Shown here one piece after another: positions 24,036 through 35,665 of a stretch of 64,000 nucleotides of DNA; position 1 is the stretch's first letter; every line of letters begins with the position of its first letter. This stretch comes from Sinotaia quadrata (lineage: Eukaryota > Mollusca > Gastropoda > Architaenioglossa > Viviparidae), in the NCBI GenBank assembly GCA_028829895.1, contig CM054177.1:74445163-74509162 (forward strand). The letters run 5' to 3'. The translations under genes and the position numbers were made by a program. The notes under the pieces are model-generated. The model was not told the DNA's origin. It saw only the letters and a list, made by a program, of their open reading frames with translations, and ran no database searches.

Positions 24036-24259
24036 CTGGAAATGGGACAGCCCTCCAGGAAGACAAAGAGGTTTCAAAATGGGAAAATCTCCGCCACTTG
24101 ACCCCGACGACCCGGGTGGACTGCCGGACATGGCTGATGCAGCAGCTGTCGCTGCTGCAGCAGCGGCGGCAGCTTGGTGACCGTATATGCCCGGGTACTG
24201 GAACAGTGGGTTGGGGAGGCCTATTGCAACAGACATGGACGGAGAGGCAAAGGGAAATC
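24036..24259 (-). CDS. C2H2 zinc-finger protein, second identified exon (polyalanine, Gly/Ser-rich)
   Basis: A 224 nt internal exon. The acceptor is TTTTTCAG ending at 24260, with the first codon split after its first base. The donor is CATTTCCAG then GTTTGT, ending in phase 0. It reads in frame into the finger-1 exon through SHFQ then ALNHA. The peptide starts FPFASPSMSVAIGLPNP, then has QYPGIYGHQ, an eight-alanine tract with further Ala (near 24173-24150), a Gly/Ser/Pro linker and FPILKPLCLPGGL. This Ala/Gly/Ser-rich composition is common in invertebrate transcription factors and probably disordered. The GCN run makes the tract a candidate length polymorphism. Intron 24035-20746 holds a large 32 bp minisatellite and an AT-rich stretch. 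Confidence 0.8.
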
Positions 24260-25067
24260 CTGAAAAATTTGAAATATAATTTACATATTCAGAAATTTCT
24301 TTCCAATAAAAATGGTCACTTTTAAAATTATGTTAATAATTAAATTAATTCCTCCGAGTGTTAATATAGTATAATAGTATATATGTATTATGTGTTAGTA
24401 TCTGAATATTAATTCTTAGCTAGTGTGCGTGTGTATGTGTACATATTTTTATATATGGGTGTTAAGTATGTAGCTTTTGTTTGTATGAGCTGTGTGGTCT
24501 AATGTGTGAGTGCGCTTATGAGTACTTATGTGTGTGTGTGTGTGCGTCTTTATTTACAGGAATAAAAGTTTAAAAACCAGGAATAAAAAAATAAAACATT
24601 CGATTTGAAAGAATGTACTGCTATACATATAAGCCATCAAAAACCGCATATGTGTAATGGATAATTTCTATTAAAATATAATTATAAACTCTAATAACAA
24701 CAATTTACGAATAAATAAGAAACTAACAGTAGAATCATAAGGATGTTAAAGTATCATAGAGTGGAGTAACTGGTAAAATATTGCCGTACACATAAAATAA
24801 TGTTTTACAGTTTCCGAACGTGAACACTACAGGCAGCGCAGAATGAAAAAGGGATTAAGCAAACTTCAGACTCTCCAGTTTGTTCTAGTGGTTTGTAACA
24901 AAGTCAAAATTATTATAAACATATAACAGACTGCAGTCACGTGAGAGAAAATTGCCTAATGTATTGAGACTGTTTTTTTGCTACAGCAATAACTTAAAGT
25001 TGTAAAAGTAACAATTCCTTTTTTCAGCGAATATTTAACGATGCAGTTGTGAGTGCACTAATTCCGT
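24260..25067. other. Intron 1 sequence with a TG-rich patch
   Basis: Interrupted TG at 24425-24550; otherwise AT-rich. Confidence 0.55.
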
Positions 25068-25250
25068 GGACTGATCTCTTTACTAAATACATTAAAGTAC
25101 CATTGACTGATCTCTTTACTAAATACATTAAAGTACCATTGACTGATCTCTTTACTAAATACATTAAAGTACCATTGACTGATCTCTTTACTAAATACAT
25201 TAAAGTACCATTGACTGATCTCTTTACTAAATACATTAAAGTACCATTGA
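25068..25250. repeat. Perfect 36 bp tandem repeat, 5 units (intronic)
   Basis: CTGATCTCTTTACTAAATAC cores start at 25071, 25107, 25143, 25179 and 25215 with no visible differences. Open frames on both strands result from the 36 bp length. Confidence 0.97.
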
Positions 25251-25326
25251 CGCTATTCTTAGTCTGCGAACAAAAGAGCACCAGAATACTTATCGTTATC
25301 TTGTATGTAAAAAAAAAGTCCCAAAA

Positions 25327-25457
25327 GGTATAAGAACTATAAAAGCATAAGCGAAAAGTATAAAAATATGAGACCTAAATAATTAAATTAATTAAGTATA
25401 AGAAGTATAAAAGTATAAGTGAAAAGTATAAGAAGTATGAGACCTAAATAATTAAAT
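25327..25457. repeat. About 66 bp tandem duplication (intronic)
   Basis: Two copies running from AAGTATAAAAGTATAAG-like sequence to GAGACCTAAATAATTAAATT. Confidence 0.85.
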
Positions 25458-25483
25458 TAGTTCCGCAGTAACACGAAATAATC

Positions 25484-25802
25484 AATGATTGTTCACATAA
25501 AATATAGTAGTTCGAAGGGCAAGTTGTGGGCATATTGAATGATTGTTCACGTAAATTGTAATATTTGAGAGAGCAAGCTTGTGGGCATATTGAATGATTG
25601 TTCACGTAAATTGTAATATTTGAGAGGGCAAGCTTGTGGGCATATTGAATGATTGTTCACGTAAAATGTAATATTTGAGAGGGCAAGCTTGTGGGTATAT
25701 TGAATGATTGTTCACGTAAAATGTAATATTTGAGAGGGCAAGTTATTGGTATAAAGAATGACTATTAATCTGAAAATTAGTACTTGGAGAGGTAATTTAT
25801 CG
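25484..25802. repeat. 55 bp minisatellite, 5-6 units (intronic)
   Basis: AATGATTGTTCACGTAAA units start at 25484, 25538, 25593, 25648, 25703 and a decayed one at 25757. The middle units are nearly identical and the outer ones diverged. Confidence 0.94.
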
Positions 25803-27027
25803 AAGTCAGAAATTATTAACAATATAAAGTAATATAGTTTATGTTAATGTACCGAAAACGTTTGTTCTCCTTTCATAGTGGATCTGTTTTTTTATGTTTG
25901 TGAGGCTTTTTTTTTAAAATGATTTTAATTGATGGATGGACTGGTTGTTTAGTTGGGTTTTGTTTAGTTGCTTGTTTGCTTCTTTGCTTGTCTGATTGTA
26001 TCTTCGTTTGTTTATTTGTATGTTTGAATGATTTTTTTTCCGTTTCTATCGGATACACTTTTTGCTAATTATTTGTGATTGAAGTGATTATTTTGTTTAA
26101 ATATTTTCAGATTTCATTATTTATTTGTTTCATCGATTGATTGTTAACTGAATGGCTGGCTGTTTTCTTCCGCAATTCGAGTTCAAGTGATCGCCAGGAG
26201 AGCAAAGGGAAAGCCACTATCACCTTTTCGACTCAAAGAGAGACAACTTGTGACCATAAAATCGAAAGAAAAAATGCTCGACTCCTTCCACACACATCAA
26301 ATGAAACATACAATACACAGCGTACAGAACCGTGTCCAGGACAGAACAAATCTTCAGAAAATCGAAACAAATGAATGGAATGATAATATTGATCAACGAC
26401 TGTTAATTGCAGTAATTGTAAGAGAGAATATGGCAGCTGTAATGAAAATTAAACCCATTAGAAGCAAGGAGTACAAATCAAGGGGTGGAAACAGCTTGTG
26501 CAAGCCATGAAGCAAGTGGAGCTTTATGTTAATTTTCCAGGAAAGAAACAAATCCGCAAATAATCTTTTCTCTGTAAATTGTGATAATCTTGAAATGCCG
26601 TTGATTGTGAACATGACGCAATGAAGAAAATAAAATGGACGTTACGGGATATATTATGGGAGAAAGTTAACACATGAGGAATGAAAAATTATGGATATTA
26701 TTGGATTATGATCGTTAATCAATACTGTTGCTATATCCTAATCAAAAACACACAGTTTACCTATTGTTTTACATTTCATAACTTTGACCATGCTTGGTGT
26801 TGATATTCTAATAATAACTGATTGTTTAAATGGTGGTTTAGCTTGCCGTTGTAATTGTACTGAAACTGATAACATACATAATAGTGGTGGTGGCCATAGC
26901 TTGGTGTTGACATTATACTGATAACGTACTGTTACATACTGACTGTGGTGATGTTGGTATAGTGTTGTTATTCTGCTAATAACTCATCGTGATTATATGG
27001 GTTGTGAAGCACGTGGCTCACTCGTCT
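25803..27027. other. Intron 1 sequence, nothing recognised
   Basis: T/G-rich TTTG runs at 25930-26035. Two overlapping plus frames at 26141-26510 have no motif or splice support. Confidence 0.5.
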
Positions 27028-27300
27028 GATTATGGTAGAGGTCATTTTAATTATTATGGTAGACGTCATTTTAATTATTATGGTAGAGGTCATTTTAATT
27101 ATTATGGTAGAGGTCACTGCTATGATTATGGAATATGTCGTTGTTATGACTATGATAGAGGTCGTTTTAATTATTATAATAGAAATCGTCGTTATGATTA
27201 TGGTAGAGATCGTTTTATGATTAGGGTAGAAGTCGTTGCTATGATTATGTAGTTGGTAGAGGTCGTTGTTATGATTATGGTAGAGGTCATTGTTATGTTG
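27028..27300. repeat. 24 bp minisatellite, about 11 units (intronic)
   Basis: Units of TATGGTAGAGGTCATTTTAA type. The plus frame gives a Tyr/Gly/Arg repeat that looks like an RNA-binding low-complexity protein, but it is a by-product of the 24 bp unit. Confidence 0.9.
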
Positions 27301-27373
27301 CTTGTGTATTCATCATTCATTCTTCCTCGTCCAGGAGGCAGAGTGCGGCAGTATTTGTGATAGTCAAGTTACG

Positions 27374-27733
27374 GTTTCATACCTGTAGTAAATGCCTAGT
27401 AACTTTCATACCTGTAGTAAATGCCTAGTAACTTTCATACCTGTAGTAAATGCCTAGTAACTTTCATACCTGTAGTAAATGCCTAGTAACTTTCATACCT
27501 GTAGTAAATGCCTAGTAACTTTCATACCTGTAGTAAATGCCTAGTAACTTTCATACCTGTAGTAAATGCCTAGTAACTTTCATACCTGTAGTAAAGGCTA
27601 GTAACTTTCAAACCTGTAGTAAAAGCTAGTAACTTTCATAACTGTAGAAATATGCATAGCAAATTTCATACCTGTAGAACATTTCTAATAACTTTCATAC
27701 CTGTAGATAAACCCCATACTACCATACCTGTAG
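27374..27733 (-). repeat. Minisatellite of tandem 5' splice sites (13 units of about 29 bp)
   Basis: On the minus strand each unit reads CTACAGGTATG followed by a 16-19 bp spacer, so each carries a CAG|GTATG splice-donor consensus. Plus-strand complements of the core start at 27381, 27410, 27439, 27468, 27497, 27526, 27555, 27584, 27612, 27640, 27670, 27699 and 27726. The last of these is the donor of the probable first coding exon. The 27640 unit reads CAG|TT and has lost the GT; 27612 reads CAG|GTTTG. The eight units farthest from the exon are spaced exactly 29 bp and nearly identical. Those next to the exon differ in length (27-30 bp) and sequence. Confidence 0.9.
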
Positions 27734-27957
27734 AGAATCCGTGGGGTCGAATAGCAGGAGCTGCCGCCATTGCGGCACTCAAGGAAACGCTTGTGATTGT
27801 CGCACGTGCATCTCGTCTTACGTCATTTCTGACGTCGTGCGCTCGAGGCGCTGAGATGGCAGCTGAAGGGCTGCGCATGGCAGAAGGTCGCGCAACAAGA
27901 CTGCTTTCCATTTCCGGCGGGAGTCGACCAATCGCGCGATCATGAATCACAGAAGAG
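27728..27957 (-). CDS. C2H2 zinc-finger protein, probable first coding exon
   Basis: A 230 nt exon inferred from splice signals and phase. The acceptor is CTTGTTCATTACAG ending at 27958. The donor is TCTCTACAG then GTATGG, with the intron starting at 27727. It ends one base into a codon, exactly what the 24259 exon needs; the join makes a Gly. The frame is open throughout. Two ATGs have good context: one gives a start at MESSLVARPS (483-residue product), the other at MAAAPAIRPHGF (436 residues). The stretch is GC- and CpG-rich compared with its surroundings, which suits a 5' exon. The part before the ATG would be 5' UTR, or coding if more exons lie upstream. No protein homology is visible, so this rests on phase, splice sites and base composition. 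Confidence 0.55.
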
Positions 27958-28436
27958 CTGTAATGAACAAGCAAGATAGACATAAAAGTTTATTTCTGCT
28001 ACTGGTGTTTCAACTTTATTTTATTATTATGCTATGGAAGTTGCTGAATTCAAGTAGAACGAGATGCACTATTTGTTTATGAGAATGTGAAATTTACAGA
28101 AAATATTAACTACCTCATACAATTTTTATTTTCTTTAAAATAAAAAAAAGAAAAAAGAAATGTTGTCCACTTTCACATTTTGCATGTTGATATGTTGTGC
28201 GTGTGTGTACAGCAAAAAATGTGTAAAATTTGCTATGATAGTTTGATTAAAATCAGCGGTGATAACGTACGGTCACAGTAAAAATAAATGTTCTCTTGTT
28301 TATCACTACCGATAATTGAGTGATAGGGCTACAAAAGCTCTGGGTAAATCCTTTTGGAACATCAGCTTAATATATATATATATATATATAAATACGAAAA
28401 TGTTGCTGCTGGTGCTGCTGCTCTGTGTGTGTGTGC

Positions 28437-28482
<46 letters not shown>

Positions 28483-29758
28483 GTGTGTGTGTATGTGTAT
28501 CATGTTTGGCAATGTAATGCCACATATCCCTCATTAAATAAAATCATTGAGAACTAAAGAAATATCACTTGACTGTCGAACTAATATTTATGTCTGAGCG
28601 CTGTAAGTGTCACGTGACATTCATTCTTAAATGATAATCAGTGGACACAAGAAAGGTCACATGATAGCTGTAACAATAATGGCCATCGTACGCTACAGGA
28701 ATGACAGCGGGAATAGTTTCAGTTTGACTTTTCATAAGCAGAACAAAATTGTAAGGTATGATTAATAATGTACTCAGAGATCCCTAGAGACTTTTGAACC
28801 CGGTAGAGTGCACGAGACTAGATAACAGCAACTCGGGTTCCCCGTGGAGTTGTCTACCATGATAGCCGGGGCGTGTTCAGTACGACTGCTTTTGGAAGTC
28901 GTTAGAAGCCTCACCCGTGTCGACTTTCTTCACCTGGGAAATTTATGTGGATCAGCGTATTAGATCTGACTTAGATTGTCATCCCTTTGGCAAGGGTGTT
29001 CCCCTCCTTGCCCAAAGAAACACCAACGATTTTGTATTTAGACTTATTTTCTCTCACCTCTGGAAATACCCATTCTATTTTTAGACAAATGTTCTTCCAT
29101 TTATATAGTCATTCAAGTTGGTATTTAGACAGATTTTCTCCGGACGGAAGCAGCAATCCGTTTTTTTTTAAGCAATTTGTTTTTCTTTGGAGATTTTAGT
29201 ATCTATTTTATTTTTTACTAGTTTCTAGTATTTAGTTTTAGTATCTAGGCAAATTATTTCCTGTCACTAGACCAATGATTATATTTTAGAGTCATTTATC
29301 TCTTTCTCAAGACAACAACTGAGCATGTTTTAGGCAAATGAGCAGATTTTTAAGCATTTTCTTTTTCTGTACAAAGTGTACTTCTGAAATCTCCCACAAT
29401 GTTTATTATTGTGTTCCTACTGAAATTTTCAAAATATATGTTTCTATAAATAAAATCTCATGTTGAAATTCCCAGTTTGTTTATCTCCACGCAAATCCTT
29501 ACAATAAAAATGTTAAATATAAAATATGCTTATTTGTTTTATCTTCCCTAAAGAAAGAAATACTATATATATTTTTTTTGGACAAACATCTGATAATTTG
29601 GACCTATGTTTCCCTTAGTAAGAAAAGCGTGTGATATAATTTACTTTAAGATTTCAGAAAGCCCGTTTAGCACTTCTTCAAAATGGTGGAGATATTCTTT
29701 ACGTATATTATGTATTCACTGAATCATTTGGAATTCTTTTATAGTTATTTTGAGAACT
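27958..29758. other. Upstream flank of the first identified exon; microsatellites only
   Basis: (TA)n at 28370-28390 and (GT)n at 28423-28495. A moderately GC-rich patch at 28790-28930 may be an old repeat. Further 5' exons of the zinc-finger gene could lie here or beyond but were not identified. Confidence 0.5.
28609..28618. promoter_or_regulatory. Palindromic GTCACGTGAC (CLEAR/M-box type)
   Basis: An exact ten-base palindrome, GTCACGTGAC, the consensus for MiT/TFE factors. It lies 652 bp upstream of the probable first coding exon of the zinc-finger gene (minus strand). It may be chance: CACGTG occurs about ten times in the window. Confidence 0.25.
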
Positions 29759-29920
29759 CATTTTCATTGGAGTCAACTTCATCTCTAAAGCAAGGTGTAT
29801 TAAAAGAGAGTGCTTGTGTGGTTCTGATGCCACATTTTCATTGGAGTCAACTTCATCTCTAAAGCAAGGTGTATTAAAAGAGAGTGCTTGTTTGGTTCTG
29901 ATGCCACATTTTCATTGCAA
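29759..29920. repeat. 74 bp tandem duplication
   Basis: TTTTCATTGGAGTCAACTTC starts at 29761 and 29835; only one or two differences. A third partial copy starts at 29909. Confidence 0.95.
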
Positions 29921-30076
29921 TAGGTTTCTTTTCTCAAACAATGAAGTAGCTTAGTCTTTAGTTCTTCACTAATTCAGTAAAAATGCCAAACAACAACGTG
30001 CACATTAACAATAATATTATTTTCTAAATATAAAGGAAACAAATATGTGCTTAGAATTTTCTTTTAGAAAAATAAT

Positions 30077-30147
30077 AAATAAAGATCACACAGTATACAT
30101 AATAAAGATCATACAGTATAAATAATAAAGATCACACAGTATATATA
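30077..30147. repeat. 24 bp tandem repeat, 3 units
   Basis: AATAAAGATCACACAGTATA repeated three times with small changes. Confidence 0.9.
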
Positions 30148-30279
30148 AATATGTCTTAAGCAAATATTTCTATGTTTTAATTTTATTTATTCAAGTGTTA
30201 ACGTTTATTTTTGCTTGTGGCTTTTGTTCAGATTTGGTCTGCTTCCAGACTTATACCAATCCTGCTTCAATACTTCATC

Positions 30280-30297
30280 ATAGATACATAGACAGAC

Positions 30298-30383
<86 letters not shown>

Positions 30384-30575
30384 ATATAACAGTATTGAAT
30401 GATTTTACAAATATTTGAACTTCTGTTTTCTTAAATAGTATAATTTCTTTGACGGTAATATGTTAGTGTTACACGTATATAGGACGGTAATAAAGAATAT
30501 ACATTATTTATATTAAGTTTCCACGGTAACCCTAAAGTGGAATCGATCACATTCCATAAACCAGCATTCGCGTAA

Positions 30576-30655
<80 letters not shown>
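30280..30655. repeat. (GATA)n(GA)n and (GT)n microsatellites
   Basis: GATA then GA at 30280-30380; GT at 30577-30652. Confidence 0.97.
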
Positions 30656-30661
<6 letters not shown>

Positions 30662-31384
30662 TTGTTGAGGGTTAGTGTGTGAATGCGAGTGGATGAGTGG
30701 GTGGGTGGGCGCACGTGTGTATACTGTGTGAGTATGTGAATATGTTTGTTTAACTGAACTGTAAGGTTCATTGTATCAACAAAAACGATCAGGCCGAGAG
30801 ACAGCATTTTTGCTAAATCGAACTTCACGTCTCGTGGCTTGTGAAGTGAATTTAATCAGAATTTCACTTCTTCATTTGGAGAGCCAAAATCTTTCTAACT
30901 TTCATCTAGTATTCTTTCCTTTGTTTTCTGTGGGGTTCTTGTAATGTTTTATTTAATGAAGTAATTGGAGATATCACAAAATGTTCTATTTCCTAGCGTT
31001 CTTTTTGCGATCAATTCAATGTTTGTTTTAAACTGTGGCAATATGAAATCATGGCACTGAATTACGAGAATGGTTGAGGGGTAGGAGCCGGAAGAGTTCA
31101 GGGCAATTCCTGATTGGCAAGGACTTAATTATAACAGGTCGTATAACTGCTGAACAAGCTGACGTGTTTCTGAAGTGAGGGTTGAGAAGTGATTTTTCGA
31201 ACGTCCATTTGCCGGTTTTCTCAAATATACTTCATGTCCCAAAGTCTTTCCACTTTGTTAAAAAAAAAAGAATGTCAGCACAATTCTACAGTCCTGGAGG
31301 GAATTCCATGATCTAATATTTATATGTCGAACTTTGCGTTCAGTAAGGAAATGATATGTAATTTTTGCAGCTGGATATTTTCGG
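30656..31384. other. No recognised feature
   Basis: AT-rich, no supported exon. Confidence 0.5.
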
Positions 31385-31750
31385 GTTTGTTTGCTTGTTT
31401 CTTTATTCTGTCAGTTAATTTTGTCAGTTTGTTTGTTTGTTTGTTCTGTCAGTTTGTTTTGTTAGCTTGTTTGTTCTGTCAGTTCATTTTGTTGGTTTGT
31501 TTGTTTGTTTGTTCTGTCAGCTTGTTTTGTTAGTTAGTTTGTTTGTTTGTTCTGTCTGTCACTTTGCTTAGTCAGCTTGCTTGTTCTGCCAGTTTATTTA
31601 TTCCATCAGTTTGTTTGTTTGTTCTGTCAGTTTGTTTTATAAGCTTGTTTGTTCTGTCTGTTTGTTTATTCTGTCAGTTTGTTTATTTGTTTTGTCAGTT
31701 TGTTTGTTTGTTCTGTCAGCTTCTTCTCTCAGATTGTTTGTTTGACTTGT
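31385..31750. repeat. TTTGTTTGTTCTGTCAG minisatellite, array 1
   Basis: Irregular units of (TTTG)n followed by TTCTGTCAG. Leu/Phe/Val/Cys-rich frames here are artefacts. Confidence 0.9.
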
Positions 31751-32546
31751 CACATAATGGCTTATGGTTTATGTTGATACACCCCTCCTCCTCCTCTTAA
31801 AATAGACTACACGCAAACCAACCTTCTACCTTCTTATCCCTGGACTAGAATCATACCTGATTATTCAGACACACTATAAACTAACCAATTAAAGTACAAC
31901 TCAACCACACAAACAAACATACCTGTACATTGTTAGTCAAATGCAGCTGACCACAGAGGCAACACACATTTTGGCTCCAAACCTTATAAGTTAGAATCAT
32001 ATTACCTACCCTTATTGCCGGTCATCAACACATCAACAAACCATCTTCTGTATATATGAAAGTATATGGTTTTGCTTGCCTAACTAATATTATATTCATG
32101 GTTATCTCTTGACATTAACTATACATTTTATATTGTTATATTTCGCTTATGGCATTAAAATTTATGATGACCATGTAAGTAAGTGTTCTGTCAGAGAACA
32201 CATGAGGACTGATTCTTAGGTCATGTGTATTGTGCTGGCAGATTGGCACTTTATCAGAGACATGATTTGATGAGTGCTGAGCTGTAAAACAATGCCAGAA
32301 TGGAACTACATTATCTTGGATGTTGACTTTGACAAGTATTGCACCGTGAAACAGCACCATAGCAGAATGACCCACATGCCAAAGACCGGTTCAACAGACC
32401 TCGTGTGCCTCTGATAGCAAACATTCATGGTACCCTAGACAACAGGTCCAGTGATACTGAGTTATATAATTATAAAGTCAAAAGCTGAACAGCTTCAGTG
32501 ACGATACAATCGAATTCAAACGAACTTTAATCAAAGTACTTTTAGG
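31751..32546. other. No gene recognised
   Basis: Weak internal repetition at 32230-32370 (AAACAATGCCAGAATGGAA and AAACAGCACCATAGCAGAAT). Confidence 0.45.
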
Positions 32547-32728
32547 GTTCACTCAGAAACATTCAGTGTTCTCTTATAAACTCATTTATTGTTCACTCAG
32601 AAACATTCAGTGTTCTCTTATAAACTCATTTATTGTTCACTCAGAAACATTCAGTGTTCTCTTATAAACTCATTTATTGTTCACTCAGAAACGTTCAGTG
32701 TTCTCTTATAAACTCATTTATTGTTCGC
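32547..32728. repeat. 44 bp tandem repeat, 4 units
   Basis: GTTCACTCAGAAACATTCAG units start at 32547, 32591, 32635 and 32679, with a partial at 32723. Confidence 0.97.
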
Positions 32729-33104
32729 TCATACAAAGAAACCAAATAACTACTAAACTGCCATAGGACTCAAAATGAACATTTTCTTATGACACAACTT
32801 ACACTATAACTCTAATTGTAATAGTTGAACTATTCGCTAAATATAACCAAGCTGTCTTATGTTATTTCTTGTTGAATACATTTATTTTTGATTCTTAGAC
32901 CACTCTGTTTAGCACGACTCACATTTTATATGTTGTTGGTTTCACTTGTATTTATTTACTAGCCCGGATGTATGTATCAAGGGGCTCGACCTATCTTCTA
33001 GAACTATCACCCATCTATTCTACATTATTTGTCTTTCAACTTTCTAACACCTGGGACCAGAGTGGTGGATAATTAACATCTTGCCTGTCTCTAACAAATT
33101 GTCA

Positions 33105-33360
33105 CAATTCTGTCAGATTGTTTTTGTTCTGTCAGTTTGTTTGTTGCTTTGTTTGTTCAGTCATATTGTTTGTTCTCTGTTTATTTTCAGTAATTGTGCT
33201 TGTTCTCTCAGTTTGTTTGCTTGCTGATTCTGCCAGTTTATTTGTTTATTCTGTAAGTTTGTTTCTTTTCAGTTTATTTATTCTGTCAGTTTTTTTCAGG
33301 TATTTATTTTGGTTCTTTCAAAAGTTTGTTCTTTGTTTGTTAGTTTGCTTGTTCTGTCAC
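33105..33360. repeat. TTTGTTTGTTCTGTCAG minisatellite, array 2
   Basis: The same family as 31385-31750, more decayed, 1.4 kb further on. Confidence 0.85.
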
Positions 33361-35082
33361 TTTCTTAAAAATCAATATAATGTTGTGGTTCTTGCTCTCT
33401 CTTGCCTCTCCCAGTTCCTCTAAATCCTCATTGCTCCCTCCTTGTCTCCGTTGATCAGAAGCATTAAATGTGAGCTCTGATTTCCAAACTGACGCACTGG
33501 AACAGTTTTCGAAGGAGAACCTTCGATCTTCGAATTTGTTAACAGCTGTCAGTTAACGACAGCAGCAATTGTACGTTCCACCAATCTCGACCCGCCCCTT
33601 AACAGCTGTCAAGGAGAGGGGAGATCACTCTCTCGGACATCATTCTGCCCTTTGAGGGAGTGTTTCGTTTCGCTGGTCCTTTGACCAAGGACGAATTTGA
33701 CAAATTCCTTAATGCGATTATGTTGTTGTAAAGTGTGATGAGAGCCGCACGCTCTCTGATGGTAGTGTCTGAAGTAGCTGTTAGGCCACACTGTCGTTGT
33801 GTTTATGGTAGTCAATTTTTCTGTCAGAATGAATGATCCGCTACATTTCTTCCCAGCCGAAAGTTCGGCAAAACAGAGATCTAAAGGAAGGAACTAAGAT
33901 GGAAGAGGGGATAGAGGGAAATGGGAAGTACCGCTAACTGAAACCTGATAAGAGGCAAGAGTGATTTCCTCTTAGAATCTGAAGGGAAACTCACATTAAA
34001 CTGCAGTAAAATGCTTTGATCCCGTCCATTCTTAATTTTATTAATAATAATGTTTAAGACGATTTCTCTACGACTCTGTAGCAATTAAGGAATCTGACTA
34101 TTTAACCTGGTGGCTGTCACAGCAGCATTCCTCACAGTTCATCTAAGGAGGAAACAAACTTATTTATTGGATGCTCAAACTCTGCTCATTGTTAAGGGCA
34201 AATGATCTAAGCTGTAGGTGGAAATAGTACATCATGACCTTTGTAAAACTTAAATAGCTGACCCACATTCTTGGTCTTTAAAGGTGGACATTACTTTTAT
34301 TTTATCTTGTCAGGCATAAACGTTCTTTCTATCGCTTGTACGCTAAAGAGAAGGCTTATTCACTGAGAAATCAAACAGGTAAAGTCAAAATAAGTTACTC
34401 AGTTTTACTTTGTTGTGTTGTTCACAATTTAATTATGCACTGTTTAGATACTAGAAATGTATTATATTAAGCATGTTTAGCATTGCTGCATATTAAAGCC
34501 GACATCACTGTGAGCGATCTAGTCTCAACAATTGATTGACATCAGTGTAAACAAAGTACAATTGAATTTATTTGCATAGATAGAATATGCTTTGATTATT
34601 ATTAATCTAAATTAAGATTCTCATCACTTGTAATTTGTTATGGATGATTAATATGTTATTAATAATTCTCCAGAAGACACAACTCGTCTCTCTCAATTGG
34701 CGGATATGCGGGCGCTGTAAACGTTTTCTCTCTTCCACAACCTTAAAGACAAACATTACACAATATTTCCGTAGGTAGAAAACGTCTTACCAAAGAAGAA
34801 ATTAAATCCGTCTTTTAATCTATATTTAGCAAGTCCCCATCCACCCACTTTCTTCTCCAACATAAGGTTATCAATATGTGTAAAAAGATCAATAAATTTA
34901 GCAATAAATTTATTAAATCAAAAGTCAAATGTACAACATATGAATATAATTACCAGAAAAGCCCACCTCCTATTTGTCTATTAAATTAAATTAAATTATA
35001 AATAAAGTGACATTTAATGTAAGTCAGATTCTTTCAGATGTTGTCAATACAGTCATGCCACTGGTCATAATGTTGCTAGATA
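33361..35082. other. No gene recognised
   Basis: TTAACAGCTGTCA occurs twice, at about 33539 and 33599. Slightly GC-richer at 33480-33740. No splice-bounded frame found. Confidence 0.45.
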
Positions 35083-35273
35083 TATAATATAATATAATAT
35101 AATATAATATAATATAATATAATATAATATAATATAATATAATATAATATAATATAATATAATATAATATAATATAATATAATATAATATAATATAATAT
35201 AATATAATATAATATAATATAATATAATATAATATAATATAATATAATATAATATAATATAATATAATATAAT
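35083..35273. repeat. (AATAT)n pentanucleotide microsatellite, about 38 copies
   Basis: 190 bp of uninterrupted pure A/T pentanucleotide, a likely cruciform or unwinding element. Confidence 0.98.
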
Positions 35274-35534
35274 TTATGTTATATGATATATGATCGGGTA
35301 TGAAGGGTATGAAGCGATGTGATATTTTATAATAAATGCAATGTCATATTTTAGAGATGGGAACTTTAAAAGTATATATAATATCCAAGTATTTAATATA
35401 TGTTTTACTATATGAACTTTGAAATATTTGGACTTAATTTGTTTTACTGACGCAGCATGAATAATAATCGATTTTGGAATAATTCATTGATATTTTTTTA
35501 ATTTTGTAACGAATGAATGAAAATGCTTTCCATT

Positions 35535-35665
35535 CAGTCGTAAGTACACATGCACTCTGAGCCTGGCACTGTTCGGACCAGTCGTAAGTACACATTTGCA
35601 CTGTGACCTGGTACTGTTCGGACCAGTTGTAAGTGTACATGCACTATAAGCCTGCACTGTACTAG
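35535..35665. repeat. 44-45 bp tandem repeat, 3 units
   Basis: CAGTCGTAAGTACACAT units start at 35535, 35579 and 35624, diverging from left to right. Confidence 0.93.

Noticed and set aside
26989..27252. Tyr/Gly/Arg-rich frame resembling an RGG-type low-complexity protein
   Set aside because: It is generated by the 24 bp array and lies in an intron, antisense to the zinc-finger gene, with no splice or start support.
27735..27810. Cys-rich frame over the first zinc-finger exon that looks EGF-like (CRNGGSSC)
   Set aside because: A stop lies just upstream in that frame, and joining to the next exon in that phase conflicts with the established zinc-finger frame.
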